Under the pieces are notes generated by a model. The model was given only the letters and a program-made list of their open reading frames with translations. It did not search any database and was not told where the DNA came from. From NCBI RefSeq assembly GCF_003627215.1, contig NZ_CP032677.1:2609501-2673500 (forward strand): a DNA stretch of 64,000 nt. The letters are read 5' to 3'. Position numbers and translations under genes: made by a program. The DNA is from Pseudomonas sp. Leaf58 (GTDB lineage: Bacteria > Pseudomonadota > Gammaproteobacteria > Pseudomonadales > Pseudomonadaceae). Numbering within the stretch: the stretch's first letter is position 1; each line of letters starts with the position of its first letter. Below, one piece after another: positions 19,010-28,412 of this stretch.

Positions 19010-20329
19010 TCAGCTGGCCAACCGTTTATCAAAGACGTGGCAAGCCTTGCCTTCTGAGCGTTTTAGCGTACCGCAAGGCTGCAGGTGCACCTGGGTGCTG
19101 ATGCCGATATAGGTCTTGATCTGTTTACTCAGCTCCCCGACCACCCGCTTGCGCTGGCCCTCATCGAGGTGCTGGCACTCCGCACGCAACTCCACATGCA
19201 CCTCGACACTGTCCAGGTTGCCGTTGCGATACAGATGAATCTCATAAAGCTCTGAAAGCTGTTTTATTTTAAGTACCTGTTCCTCGATTTGGGTCGGGAA
19301 CACGTTAACCCCGCGGATGATCAGCATGTCATCGCTGCGGCCGGTGATCTTGCCGATACGCCGCATTGGCCGGGCGGTGCCTGGCAATAGCCGGGTCAAG
19401 TCACGGGTGCGGTAGCGCACCATCGGTAGCGCTTCCTTGCTCAGCGAGGTGAACACCAGTTCGCCCAGTTGGCCGTCAGGCAGCACCTGGCCGGTGACTG
19501 GGTCGATGATCTCGGGGTAGAAGTGGTCTTCCCAGATGGTGGGGCCATCCTTGGTTTCGATGCACTCCATGGCCACCCCGGGGCCCATGATCTCCGACAG
19601 ACCGTAGATGTCCAGGGCGTCGATGCCCAGGCGCTGCTCGATCGAGCGGCGCAGCTCGTCGGTCCAAGGTTCGGCGCCAAAAATACCCAAGCGCAGCTTG
19701 AGGTCTTGCGGGTCGATGCCCTGGCGCTCGATTTCATCGGCCAGGTTGAGCATGTAGGACGGCGTGACCATGATGATATCGGGCTGGAAATCGCGAATCA
19801 GCTGCACCTGCTTCTCGGTCTGACCGCCAGACATAGGGATCACCGTGCAGCCCAGGCGCTCGGCACCGTAATGCGCGCCCAGCCCGCCGGTGAACAGGCC
19901 GTAGCCGTAGGAGACATGCACCTTGTCGCCTTTGCGCCCGCCAGCGGCGCGGATCGAGCGGGCGACCACATTGGCCCAGGTGTCGATGTCGTTCTGGGTG
20001 TAACCGACCACCGTCGGCTTGCCGGTGGTGCCGCTGGAGGCGTGCAAGCGCACGACGTCTTCCTGGGGCACCGCGAACATGCCGTAGGGGTAGTTGTCGC
20101 GCAGGTCGTTCTTGCCGGTGAAGGGGAACTTCGCCAGGTCTTCGAGGCAAGTGAGGTCGTCGGGGTGGGCGCCGCACTCGGCAAAGCGCTGGCGGTACAG
20201 CGGCACGTTGTCGTAGGCGTGCTTCAAGCTCCAGCGCAGGCGCTCCAGCTGGTGCTGGCGCAGGGCGTCGACGCTGGCGGTTTCCATCGGGTCCAGCAGG
20301 GCACGATCGGCACTTTGGTACATGTTCAT
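19010..20329 (-). CDS. paaK: Phenylacetate-CoA ligase
   Basis: A 439-residue adenylate-forming ligase that activates phenylacetate to phenylacetyl-CoA with ATP, the first step of the pathway. The P-loop is LHASSGTTGKPTVVGY (about 95-110), and the A8-type motif is GRSDDMLIIRGVNVFP (about 338-353). Start at ATG 20329 gives the standard PaaK length; ATG 20323 two codons later is also possible, and the open frame to 20494 covers the paaJ-paaK gap. A Rho-independent terminator follows. Confidence 0.95.
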   Translation of the reverse strand: MNMYQSADRALLDPMETASVDALRQHQLERLRWSLKHAYDNVPLYRQRFAECGAHPDDLTCLEDLAKFPFTGKNDLRDNYPYGMFAVPQEDVVRLHASSGTTGKPTVVGYTQNDIDTWANVVARSIRAAGGRKGDKVHVSYGYGLFTGGLGAHYGAERLGCTVIPMSGGQTEKQVQLIRDFQPDIIMVTPSYMLNLADEIERQGIDPQDLKLRLGIFGAEPWTDELRRSIEQRLGIDALDIYGLSEIMGPGVAMECIETKDGPTIWEDHFYPEIIDPVTGQVLPDGQLGELVFTSLSKEALPMVRYRTRDLTRLLPGTARPMRRIGKITGRSDDMLIIRGVNVFPTQIEEQVLKIKQLSELYEIHLYRNGNLDSVEVHVELRAECQHLDEGQRKRVVGELSKQIKTYIGISTQVHLQPCGTLKRSEGKACHVFDKRLAS

Positions 20330-20450
20330 GGCTTCACTCGAATTGTTCTTGTACGCCGTGCGGTGCAGGTTGCAGGCCGCGCGGTGAGTGTCATGGACGC
20401 AGCATATACGGCTGCGTACGGTTCGGTAACAAGCCGCTGGTCTGAACCGC

Positions 20451-21671
20451 TCAGAGGCGTTCGATAACCATGGCAATGCCTTGGCCGACGCCAATGCACA
20501 TGGTGCACAGGGCGTAGCGTCCGGCAGTTTCTTCCAGTTCGTGCAGGGCGGTGGTGACCAAGCGAGCGCCGCTCATGCCCAGCGGGTGGCCCAGGGCGAT
20601 GGCGCCGCCATTGGGGTTGACCCGCTTGTCGTCGTCGGCCAGGCCCAGCTCGCGCAATACCGCCAAGCCTTGGGCAGCGAAGGCCTCGTTGAGCTCGATG
20701 ACGTCCATGTCGGCCAGGGACAGGCCGGTAAGCGCCAGTACCTTGCGGGTTGCCGGTACCGGGCCGATGCCCATCAGCCGGGGTTCGACCCCGGCCACGG
20801 CCATGCCAACGATGCGGCCGCGGGCCTTCAGGCCATGGCGGCGGGCGCCGGCGCTGCTGGCCAGCAGCAAGGCGCAGGCCCCGTCGTTAACCCCGGAAGC
20901 ATTGCCGGCGGTGACGCTGCCGCCTTCACGGAACGGGGTGCCGAGCTTGGCCAGTTGCTCCAGGGTGGTGTCTGCGCGGGGGTGTTCGTCGTGCTCGACC
21001 ACTTTGGCCGGGCCTTTGCGCTGCGGGATTTCGACCGGCACGATTTCCCGTGCCAAGCGGCCGCGAGCCTGGGCAGCGGCGGCCTTGTGCTGGCTGCGCA
21101 GGGCGAACGCGTCCTGGTCCGCGCGGGAAATGCCGAACTGTTGCGCAACGTTCTCGGCGGTTTCTGGCATCGAATCGGTACCGAAGGCCGCCTTCATCAG
21201 CGGGTTGACGAAACGCCAGCCGATGGTGGTGTCGAACAGCTCGGCGGCGCGGCTGAATGCCTGCTCCGCCTTGCCCATGACGAACGGCGCGCGCGACATC
21301 GACTCGACGCCACCGGCTAGCATCAGCTCGGCTTCGCCACAGCGCAAGGCGCGGGCGGCATTGCCGATGGCATCCAGGCCAGAGCCACACAGGCGGTTGA
21401 TGGTAGTGCCCGGCACTTCAAGCGGTAGCCCGGCCAGCAGGCTGGCCATGTGCGCCACGTTGCGGTTGTCCTCGCCAGCCTGGTTGGCACAGCCGAGGAT
21501 CAGGTCATCGATGGCTTTCCAGTCCAGTTCGGGGTGGCGCTGGAGCAGGGCCTTGAGCGGGATGGCGGCCAGATCATCGGCCCGCACGCCGCTCAAGGCC
21601 CCGGCATAACGGCCAATGGGCGTGCGCACGGCGTCGATGATCAAGGCATCGGCCAGGGTGTGTTCAGTCAT
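20451..21671 (-). CDS. paaJ: 3-oxoadipyl-CoA/3-oxo-5,6-dehydrosuberyl-CoA thiolase
   Basis: A 406-residue thiolase. Nucleophilic Cys in [11 protein letters not shown] (about 88-98), active-site [17 protein letters not shown] with its His (about 352-368) and [11 protein letters not shown]ys (about 388-397). It removes acetyl-CoA twice in the lower pathway. ATG at 21671 overlaps the end of paaI by eight bases. PcaF of the beta-ketoadipate pathway is very similar, but the position inside paa fixes the role. Confidence 0.94.
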   Translation of the reverse strand: MTEHTLADALIIDAVRTPIGRYAGALSGVRADDLAAIPLKALLQRHPELDWKAIDDLILGCANQAGEDNRNVAHMASLLAGLPLEVPGTTINRLCGSGLDAIGNAARALRCGEAELMLAGGVESMSRAPFVMGKAEQAFSRAAELFDTTIGWRFVNPLMKAAFGTDSMPETAENVAQQFGISRADQDAFALRSQHKAAAAQARGRLAREIVPVEIPQRKGPAKVVEHDEHPRADTTLEQLAKLGTPFREGGSVTAGNASGVNDGACALLLASSAGARRHGLKARGRIVGMAVAGVEPRLMGIGPVPATRKVLALTGLSLADMDVIELNEAFAAQGLAVLRELGLADDDKRVNPNGGAIALGHPLGMSGARLVTTALHELEETAGRYALCTMCIGVGQGIAMVIERL

Positions 21672-22104
21672 CTTGCGTCTCCTGCGCCAGCACGGTGCCG
21701 CGCACTTTGTAGGATTTACCTTGGAACATCGCCACCAGCTCGCCGCGCTGGTTCTCGATGCGAACGTGGTACAGGCCGGTGCGGCCCTTGCGGCTGACTT
21801 CGCTGGCGCGGGCGGTGAGCAGGTCATCGCACAGTGCCGGGGCCAGGTAGTCGATGCTGCAGCCCAAGGCGACGGTGGCTTGGTCGTAGCTGTTGCAGGC
21901 GAAGGCAAATGCCGAATCGGCCAGGGCGAACAGGAAGCCGCCGTGGCAGGTGCCATGGCCTTGGATCATGTCGGCGCGTACCGGCATGCGCAGGCATGCC
22001 TGGCCGGGGCCGGCCTCCAGCAGGCGGATGCCCAGGCCTTGGGTGGCCGAGTCGCGGGCGTACATGGCCTCGGCACAAGCTTGTGCCAGTTCGACTTCAG
22101 TCAT
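21664..22104 (-). CDS. paaI: Hydroxyphenylacetyl-CoA thioesterase
   Basis: A 146-residue hotdog-fold thioesterase with [21 protein letters not shown] (about residues 48-68), which holds the catalytic Asp and the HGG loop of the PaaI family. It rescues CoA from dead-end hydroxylated thioesters. Overlaps both neighbours by eight bases. Confidence 0.93.
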   Translation of the reverse strand: MTEVELAQACAEAMYARDSATQGLGIRLLEAGPGQACLRMPVRADMIQGHGTCHGGFLFALADSAFAFACNSYDQATVALGCSIDYLAPALCDDLLTARASEVSRKGRTGLYHVRIENQRGELVAMFQGKSYKVRGTVLAQETQDD

Positions 22105-23614
22105 GCAGGGTGGCTCCTTTGGCTTCGCAGCGGCGTAGCAGCAGGGAAGGCCGGTAACGGCTCTCACCGTAGCTGCGCTGCAGGTTGTCGAGCACGCGCA
22201 GGGTGTGGCGGATGCCGATGTTGGCGGCCCAGGCCAGCGGCCCACAGGGGTAATTGACGCCGGCGCGCATGGCCAGGTCGATGTCGCTGGCGCTGCCGAC
22301 GCCTTGCAACACAGCGTCGGCGGCCTCATTGGCGAGCATTGCCACGGTACGCAGCACCACCAGGCCGGGCAGGTCGGCGACGGCGGTTACCTTCAGGCCC
22401 GCACGCTGCAGCAAGGCCACCGCCTGGTCGCGGGCGGTGTCGCTGGTGTCGGCCGACCAACTGATGGCCAGGCGTGTGGCCGTGCCGTAGTCCAGGGCCA
22501 GGTCGAGCAGTACCAGATTGCGCAGGCCGTCTTCGCGTGCGCGCTGGCTGGCCAGGCGGCCATCGGACAGTGCGAGGGTGGCATCGCCCACTTGGATCAG
22601 GCCGCTGCCGGCGCGCTGGGCCACGGCGACGCCGCTTTGGCGCAGGCGCTCGACCAGCGGTTGCATTACCCCCAAATGGCCTTCGACCACGCACGCTTGG
22701 GCGGTGGCCGGGCTATGCAGCTCAAGTGGCTGCGGGCGTTCGGCGCCTTCGGCATAGCTATAGAAGCCTTGGCCGCTCTTGCGCCCAAGGCGCCCGGCGT
22801 CCACCAGCTCTTTTTGCACCAGTGATGGCTGGAAGCGGAAATCACCATAGAAGGCGTCGAAGACCGAGCAGGTAACCGCGTAATTGACGTCATGGCCGAT
22901 CAGGTCAGTGAGCTCGAATGCGCCCATGCGGAAACCACCGGCATCACGCAGCAGCGCGTCGAGGCTGGCGCAATCGGCGGCGCCTTCTTGCAGCAGGCGC
23001 AGGCTTTCGGCGTAGAACGGCCGCGCCACCCGGTTGACGATGAAACCCGGAGTGGAGCGGGTGTGCACGGGCTGCTTGCCCCAGGCCTGGGCGGTGGCAT
23101 AGATGCCCGTGGCAATGGCTGGGTCGGTCGCCAGGCCCGAGACCACCTCGACCAAGGCCATCAGCGGGGCCGGGTTGAAGAAGTGCATGCCGACCACTTG
23201 CTGTGGCCGCTGCAGGCCGGCCGCCAGGCTGGTGATAGACAGTGACGAGGTGTTGCTGGCGAGGATGCAGTCGGCGCCGCACATGGCCTCCAGCAGGCGG
23301 AAAAGTGCCTGTTTAACCGGCAGGTTTTCGACGATGGCTTCGATCACCAGGCCGGCATCGGCCAGGGCCTCGAGGGTATCCACCGGGCACAGTCGGGCGC
23401 TGATCGCGGCCCGCGCTGTGGCCTGCAACTTGCCCTTTTCCACCAGGCGGGCGAGTTGCCGGTCAATGCCAGCCACCGCCTGGGCCGCTGCGCCGGGGCG
23501 GTTGTCGTAGAGCTTTACCGGGTGGCCGGCCTGGGCGGCCACCTGGGCGATGCCGGCCCCCATGGCACCGGCACCGATCACCGCCACCTGCGCATTGCTT
23601 GCGAGTGCACTCAT
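22097..23614 (-). CDS. paaH: 3-hydroxyadipyl-CoA dehydrogenase
   Basis: A 505-residue NAD-dependent dehydrogenase. N-terminal Rossmann motif VIGAGAMGAGIAQVAAQAG (about 10-28); catalytic region GMHFFNPAPLM (about 142-152) with the His, and NTSSLSITSL; then tandem C-terminal 3HCDH domains. It oxidises 3-hydroxyadipyl-CoA to 3-oxoadipyl-CoA. ATG at 23614 follows AGGGGCG; its upstream neighbour paaG ends three bases before. Confidence 0.93.
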   Translation of the reverse strand: MSALASNAQVAVIGAGAMGAGIAQVAAQAGHPVKLYDNRPGAAAQAVAGIDRQLARLVEKGKLQATARAAISARLCPVDTLEALADAGLVIEAIVENLPVKQALFRLLEAMCGADCILASNTSSLSITSLAAGLQRPQQVVGMHFFNPAPLMALVEVVSGLATDPAIATGIYATAQAWGKQPVHTRSTPGFIVNRVARPFYAESLRLLQEGAADCASLDALLRDAGGFRMGAFELTDLIGHDVNYAVTCSVFDAFYGDFRFQPSLVQKELVDAGRLGRKSGQGFYSYAEGAERPQPLELHSPATAQACVVEGHLGVMQPLVERLRQSGVAVAQRAGSGLIQVGDATLALSDGRLASQRAREDGLRNLVLLDLALDYGTATRLAISWSADTSDTARDQAVALLQRAGLKVTAVADLPGLVVLRTVAMLANEAADAVLQGVGSASDIDLAMRAGVNYPCGPLAWAANIGIRHTLRVLDNLQRSYGESRYRPSLLLRRCEAKGATLHD

Positions 23615-23616
23615 GA

Positions 23617-24408
23617 TCAACGCCCCTTGAATGCCGGCGTGCGTTTATTCAGGAAGGCGCTCACGCCTTCGCGGTAATCCTCGCTACGCCCAGCCAGGCG
23701 TTGCAGGTCACGCTCCAGCTCCAATTGCTCATCGAAACCGTTGTCGAAACTGGCGTTGAGGCTGCGCTTGATCAAGGCCAGGCCGTAGGTGGGCTGGGTG
23801 GCGAGTTGGCGGGCGAGGCTAAGGGCCTCGTCGCGCAGGGCCGCATCGTCCACGACGCGGTGGATCAGCCCCCATTGCTGGGCCTGTTCGGCGCCAAGGC
23901 GCTCGCCCAGCATGGCCAAGGCCTTGGCCCGCGCCATGCCGATCAGGCGCGGCAGCAGCCAAGTACCGCCAGAGTCCGGCACCAGGCCGATCTTGCAGAA
24001 GGCCTGGATGAAGCTGGCCGAACGGGCGGCCAGCACCAGGTCGCAGGCCAGCGGGATGTTGGCACCGGCACCGGCGGCCACGCCGTTGACCGCGCAGATT
24101 ACCGGCAGCGGCAGGTCGCGCAGGGTGCGCACCAGCGGGTTGTAGAATTTATCGATCGACTCGCCTAAGTCGGGTATTTCGGCGCCCGGCGCGACGTTGC
24201 GGTCGGACAGGTCCTGGCCGGCACAAAAACCACGGCCTTCGGCGGTCAGCAGCAGTACCCGCGCTTCGCTGCTCTGGCGCACTTGCTTGAGCGCCTCGCG
24301 CACTTCCAGGTGCATGGCGGTATTGAAGCTGTTCAGCTGCTCGGGGCGGTTCAACGAGAGGAGGGCGACGCCGTCCTCGATGGAAAACAGGATGTGCTGG
24401 AAAGTCAT
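23617..24408 (-). CDS. paaG: 1,2-epoxyphenylacetyl-CoA isomerase
   Basis: A 263-residue crotonase-fold enzyme (LTAEGRGFCAGQDLSD at about 54-69, oxyanion glycine region GVAAGAGANIPLACD at about 107-121) that converts the ring epoxide to oxepin-CoA. Distinguished from its neighbour PaaF by the family pattern and the gene order F-G-H. Confidence 0.9.
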   Translation of the reverse strand: MTFQHILFSIEDGVALLSLNRPEQLNSFNTAMHLEVREALKQVRQSSEARVLLLTAEGRGFCAGQDLSDRNVAPGAEIPDLGESIDKFYNPLVRTLRDLPLPVICAVNGVAAGAGANIPLACDLVLAARSASFIQAFCKIGLVPDSGGTWLLPRLIGMARAKALAMLGERLGAEQAQQWGLIHRVVDDAALRDEALSLARQLATQPTYGLALIKRSLNASFDNGFDEQLELERDLQRLAGRSEDYREGVSAFLNKRTPAFKGR

Positions 24409-24442
24409 GACAGACTCGCTCCGTCAGTCGAGGGAAAGATGA

Positions 24443-25216
24443 TCAGCGGCCCTGGAAGCGGGCCTGGCGTTTTTCCTGGAAGGCGCGAATGCCTTCGTCG
24501 CGGTCGGCGGTGCCGGCCAGCAGGGTGAACGCGTGGCGTTCAAAGCGCAGGCCGCTGGCCAGGTCGGTGTCACCGGCCTTGAGCAGGGCTTCCTTGGCCA
24601 GGCGTACCGCCAGCGGTGCTTTCGCGGCGATGCTGCGGGCTACCTGCACGGCCCGCTCCAGGGTGAGTTCAGGTTGGGTGATTTCGCTGACCAGGCCGGC
24701 CTGCAGGGCATGGCGGGCGCTGATGGCTTCGCCGGTCAGCACCATCTGCATGGCCAGTGGTTTGCCGACCGCACGCAGCAGGCGTTGGGTGCCACCGGCG
24801 CCGGGGATGATGCCGAGGTTGATTTCTGGCTGGCCAAACCGGGCATCGCTGCCGGCGACGACGATGTCGGCGCACATCACCAGTTCACAGCCGCCGCCCA
24901 GGGCATAGCCATTGACGGCGGCGATCAGCGGCTTGGGGAAGGCGGCGATGCTTTGCCAGTGGGCCACGCGCGGGTCATTGAGGATGCCGACCAAGTCGCG
25001 TTCGGCCATCTCGCGAATATCGGCGCCGGCGGCGAATGCCTTGCGGCTGCCGGTGAGCACCACGGCGCGAGTCTGCGGGTCTTGCCCGGCCGCTTCCAGC
25101 GCAGCGGCCAGCTCGGCCAGCAGTTCGGTGCACAGGGCGTTCAGGGCCTCGGGCCGTTGCAGGGTAATGAGCTGGACGCCGTGTTCGGGCGCCTGCACAT
25201 CGAGATATCGCAGCAT
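24443..25216 (-). CDS. paaF: 2,3-dehydroadipyl-CoA hydratase
   Basis: A 257-residue crotonase-family enoyl-CoA hydratase. LTGSRKAFAAGADIREMAER (about 57-76) is the CoA/oxyanion loop, and NGYALGGGCELVM at about 101-113 and PEINLGIIPGAGGTQRLLR (about 128-146) contain the two acidic residues of the hydratase site (Glu in CELVM; Glu of the PEI segment). First gene of paaFGHIJK. Start at ATG 25216 with AGAGGAACC upstream; a longer frame to 25405 runs across the promoter. Confidence 0.92.
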   Translation of the reverse strand: MLRYLDVQAPEHGVQLITLQRPEALNALCTELLAELAAALEAAGQDPQTRAVVLTGSRKAFAAGADIREMAERDLVGILNDPRVAHWQSIAAFPKPLIAAVNGYALGGGCELVMCADIVVAGSDARFGQPEINLGIIPGAGGTQRLLRAVGKPLAMQMVLTGEAISARHALQAGLVSEITQPELTLERAVQVARSIAAKAPLAVRLAKEALLKAGDTDLASGLRFERHAFTLLAGTADRDEGIRAFQEKRQARFQGR

Positions 25217-25569
25217 GTGGGGTTCCTCTGGCTGCACGCACGGCACATCGTGGGGCCGGCATTTCTTGGAATTGTTTGCAGGGGCGTGACGCTGGGTCGC
25301 GTCCAGGTGCAGCCAGTATATGCTCAATGTGATACGAGAATGCAATATACAAAATTGTTTCATGTATCTATTTGTGGGGGTTGGCTGTAGGGTTGTGGAT
25401 GGCATTTAAGCGTGTAAAACGTTCAATCTATTGTTTGTAATAGATATTTTGTGATTTATAACGAAAATGCCGGCGCCCAATAAAGCGATACACCCGCATG
25501 GTGATTGACGGGTAAATAGCTTGTGATACAAGATTGAGTCGTACTTCGCATCATTTCTGGAGCTTTGCC
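25217..25569. promoter_or_regulatory. Divergent paaF/paaY control region with repeated TGTGATAC motif
   Basis: This AT-rich 353-bp gap separates the divergent paaF and paaY starts. AATGTGATACGAG at 25326-25338 and TTGTGATACAAG at 25521-25532 share TGTGATAC with the paaA promoter. The site at 25521 is a near-palindrome 38 bases before the paaY ATG. Probably PaaX operators, by recurrence and position; no protein-coding gene is convincing here. Confidence 0.5.
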
Positions 25570-26169
25570 ATGCCTTGTTATCGACTGGACGGCCTGACGC
25601 CGGTGGTTCACCCCACAGCCTACGTGCATCCAAGTGCCGTGCTGATCGGTGATGTGATTGTCGGCCCGCGTTGCTACGTGGGCCCGCTGGCATCGCTGCG
25701 CGGGGATTTCGGCCGCATCGTGCTGGAGGAGGGCGCCAACTTGCAGGACACCTGCGTAATGCACGGTTTTCCGGGCGGCGACACGGTGGTCGAACGCAAC
25801 GGCCATGTCGGCCATGGCGCCGTGCTGCACGGCTGTCGTGTAGGCGAGGACGCCTTGATCGGCATGAACGCGGTAGTGATGGACGGTGCCCATGTAGCGC
25901 CACGCTGCATCGTCGCCGCCACGGCGTTCGTCAAGGCGGGTTTTGAATGTGCGGTGCAAAGCCTGGTGATGGGTTCGCCAGCTCAGGTCAAACGCCCATT
26001 GACCGAACAGGAGCTGGCCTGGAAGCAACGCGGCACGGCGCAGTACCAGCAGCTGACGCAGCGCTGCATGAACACGATGGTCGAGTGCCCGCCACTGACC
26101 GAGGCCGAGGCACAGCGCCCGCGCATGGAAGACTCTGGCGTCAGGCCCAAAGGCCAGGCACAGGCATGA
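25570..26169 (+). CDS. paaY: PaaY hexapeptide-repeat thioesterase/carbonic-anhydrase-like protein
   Basis: A 199-residue left-handed beta-helix protein (gamma-carbonic anhydrase-like). Hexapeptide repeats run from about residue 16 to 130, with three metal-binding His visible in CVMHGF (about 63), GHVGHG (about 80-85). PaaY family proteins have been reported as thioesterases that relieve pathway dead ends and are encoded next to PaaX. Divergent from paaF. Confidence 0.9.
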   Translation: MPCYRLDGLTPVVHPTAYVHPSAVLIGDVIVGPRCYVGPLASLRGDFGRIVLEEGANLQDTCVMHGFPGGDTVVERNGHVGHGAVLHGCRVGEDALIGMNAVVMDGAHVAPRCIVAATAFVKAGFECAVQSLVMGSPAQVKRPLTEQELAWKQRGTAQYQQLTQRCMNTMVECPPLTEAEAQRPRMEDSGVRPKGQAQA

Positions 26170-26246
26170 ACGAGGTTGCGTCACGCATTCGCCAGCCGGC
26201 CCGCCGCGCAGGTATAGTCGGTGCTTTATCCGCGCACAGTTCGCCC

Positions 26247-27170
26247 ATGAGCACTCTCGCCCCACTGAACAACCTGATTACCCGCTTCCAGGAACAGACG
26301 CCGATTCGAGCCAGTTCGTTGATCATCACCTTGTATGGCGATGCCATCGAGCCGCACGGCGGAACCGTCTGGCTGGGCAGCTTGATCAACCTGCTGGAGC
26401 CGATCGGCATCAATGAGCGGCTGATCCGCACGTCGATCTTTCGCCTCACCAAGGAAGGCTGGCTCACCGCCGAAAAGGTTGGCCGACGCAGTTACTACAG
26501 CCTGACCGGTACTGGCCGTCGGCGGTTCGAGAAGGCCTTCAAACGGGTCTACAGCCCTAGCCAGCCCGCTTGGGACGGTGCCTGGACGCTGGTATTGCTG
26601 TCGCAACTGGAGGCCGGCAAGCGCAAGGCGTTGCGTGAGGAGCTGGAGTGGCAGGGGTTTGGTGCCATGGCGCCGAACCTGCTGGGCTGCCCACGGGCAG
26701 ATCGCGCCGACCTGGCCGCCACCCTGCGCGACCTGGAAGCCAGCGACGACAGCATCGTCTTTGAAACCCACACCCAGGAGGTGCTGGCATCCAAGGCCAT
26801 GCGCGCCCAGGTGCGGGAAAGCTGGCGTATCGACGAGCTGGGGGCGCAATACAGCGAGTTCATTCAGCTGTTCAGGCCGCTATGGCATGGTTTGAAGGAG
26901 CAGCAACAACTCGATGCGCAGGATTGCTTCCTGGCACGTACGCTACTTATTCATGAGTACCGCCGGCTGTTGCTGCGCGACCCACAACTGCCGGACGAGC
27001 TGCTGCCAGGGGATTGGGAGGGAAGGGCTGCGCGACAGCTGTGCCGCAACCTTTATCGCCTGGTGTGTGCCAAGGCGGAAGAATGGCTGAATACCGCGTT
27101 GGAGACGGCGGATGGGCCTTTACCGGATGTGAACGAGGGCTTCTACAAGCGTTTTGGTGGCCTTGCCTGA
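26247..27170 (+). CDS. paaX: PaaX transcriptional repressor of phenylacetate catabolism
   Basis: A 307-residue regulator with the PaaX N-terminal winged-helix region (LIITLYGDAIEPHGGTVWLG at about 25-44; IFRLTKEGWLTAEKVGRRSY at about 64-83) and the PaaX C-terminal domains. It represses paa promoters and responds to phenylacetyl-CoA. It follows paaY after 77 bases and reaches within 3 bp of the convergent MgtC-like gene. Candidate operators are described at the paaA, paaF and paaY promoters. Confidence 0.94.
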   Translation: MSTLAPLNNLITRFQEQTPIRASSLIITLYGDAIEPHGGTVWLGSLINLLEPIGINERLIRTSIFRLTKEGWLTAEKVGRRSYYSLTGTGRRRFEKAFKRVYSPSQPAWDGAWTLVLLSQLEAGKRKALREELEWQGFGAMAPNLLGCPRADRADLAATLRDLEASDDSIVFETHTQEVLASKAMRAQVRESWRIDELGAQYSEFIQLFRPLWHGLKEQQQLDAQDCFLARTLLIHEYRRLLLRDPQLPDELLPGDWEGRAARQLCRNLYRLVCAKAEEWLNTALETADGPLPDVNEGFYKRFGGLA

Positions 27171-27173
27171 GCA

Positions 27174-28412
27174 TTATAAGAGTACCCCCAACCACATTGC
27201 CGCAAGGATGAGCAGCTGGCCGGGAATGAGGTATCGCGAAAAGCTCAAACCGCCATTGCTCAGGGCTAGAACACATTTGGTCAACGTGTTGCCGGTCAAT
27301 GCGAGTAAGCCCGGTATCACCAGGTCATGCGCACTGAGCCTGCCGGCAACGACCAGCGAGGCGATCGAGGCAATGGCCGCATGGGCATCGGCCAAACCGC
27401 TGACGAAGGCCGCGATACTGACGCCGTTGTGGCCCAGATGCTGAAGCAGAAATGCCGAGAACAATGCAATCCCGGTTATGGCAGCGGTGATGGCCAGCGC
27501 GGTCCACAGATTGAACGCGCCATCCCCCGGATGCGCCGCCGACCCGGCATGAGCCGAACGCCAAGGCGCAAGCAGAAACACGCCATAAACCAGGGTGACC
27601 ACTGCACCGAAGCCAATCGATGACCAGAAAGGCTCGAGCAAGCGACGCTCGACGATCCCCAGGACCAAGGCAAATTGTGTGATGCTGGCGAGGTTGGACA
27701 GCACGGCAGCCCCGGCAATTGGCCTGGCAGCGCTGCCTTGCTGGCGCACGCGATGTGCGAGCAGGGCGATGGTGGCCGAGCTCGAGGCAAAGCCCGACGC
27801 GATCGCACTCAGGGGCAGGCCGTACCGAGGCCCCATCAGGCGCATGGCTATGTGCCCTAGTGCACCCACGGTCATCAGCAAAACCACCAGGTTACAAATT
27901 GTGCGTGGGTTGAGCACGCCGTACGGGCCCAGAAACTGGTCCGGCGTCAGCGGCAGCACCACCAATGCCACGGTCGACAGCATCAAGCCATCGCGCAGCT
28001 CCTCCTCGCTCAGTTGTTGCAGCACGAAATGATGCAGTTCGCGCCGCAGCGCCAACAGCACGGTCAATACCACGCCTGCAGCGGCGGCCAGTTCGGGTTC
28101 GCTCAGGCTCAACGCGCCCAGTGTCAGCACCAGCAGCAGGGCAATTTCGCTGGTAACTTCAGGGTCCTTGTCGGCATGTTTGCGATAGTGCATGCAGAGC
28201 ATGAGTACCAGGCCCAGGCTCGCCACCGCGACCAGCAGCGCGCCTGCCAGAAACATGCTGACGAAGCCCAGCAACGCGGTGATGGCGAAGGTCCTCAGGC
28301 CGGCGGCAGCGTGGTCTTCGTTACGGCCTTTCTTGCGCTCGCGTTCAAGCCCCACCAACATGCCGATGCCCAACGCCACGGCGCCATGGCCGACATTTAC
28401 GGCGTCGAGCAT
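27174..28412 (-). CDS. MgtC/SapB and DUF4010 membrane protein
   Basis: A 412-residue integral membrane protein with about 12 hydrophobic segments. The N-terminal part (GIGMLVGLERERKKGRN at about 15-31) is the MgtC/SapB signature; the C-terminal part (about 190-410) fits DUF4010. Function unknown. Its ATG lies 16 bases inside the end of the Fnr-type gene, so the two are cotranscribed from the promoter upstream of 29469. Confidence 0.82.
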   Translation of the reverse strand: MLDAVNVGHGAVALGIGMLVGLERERKKGRNEDHAAAGLRTFAITALLGFVSMFLAGALLVAVASLGLVLMLCMHYRKHADKDPEVTSEIALLLVLTLGALSLSEPELAAAAGVVLTVLLALRRELHHFVLQQLSEEELRDGLMLSTVALVVLPLTPDQFLGPYGVLNPRTICNLVVLLMTVGALGHIAMRLMGPRYGLPLSAIASGFASSSATIALLAHRVRQQGSAARPIAGAAVLSNLASITQFALVLGIVERRLLEPFWSSIGFGAVVTLVYGVFLLAPWRSAHAGSAAHPGDGAFNLWTALAITAAITGIALFSAFLLQHLGHNGVSIAAFVSGLADAHAAIASIASLVVAGRLSAHDLVIPGLLALTGNTLTKCVLALSNGGLSFSRYLIPGQLLILAAMWLGVLL

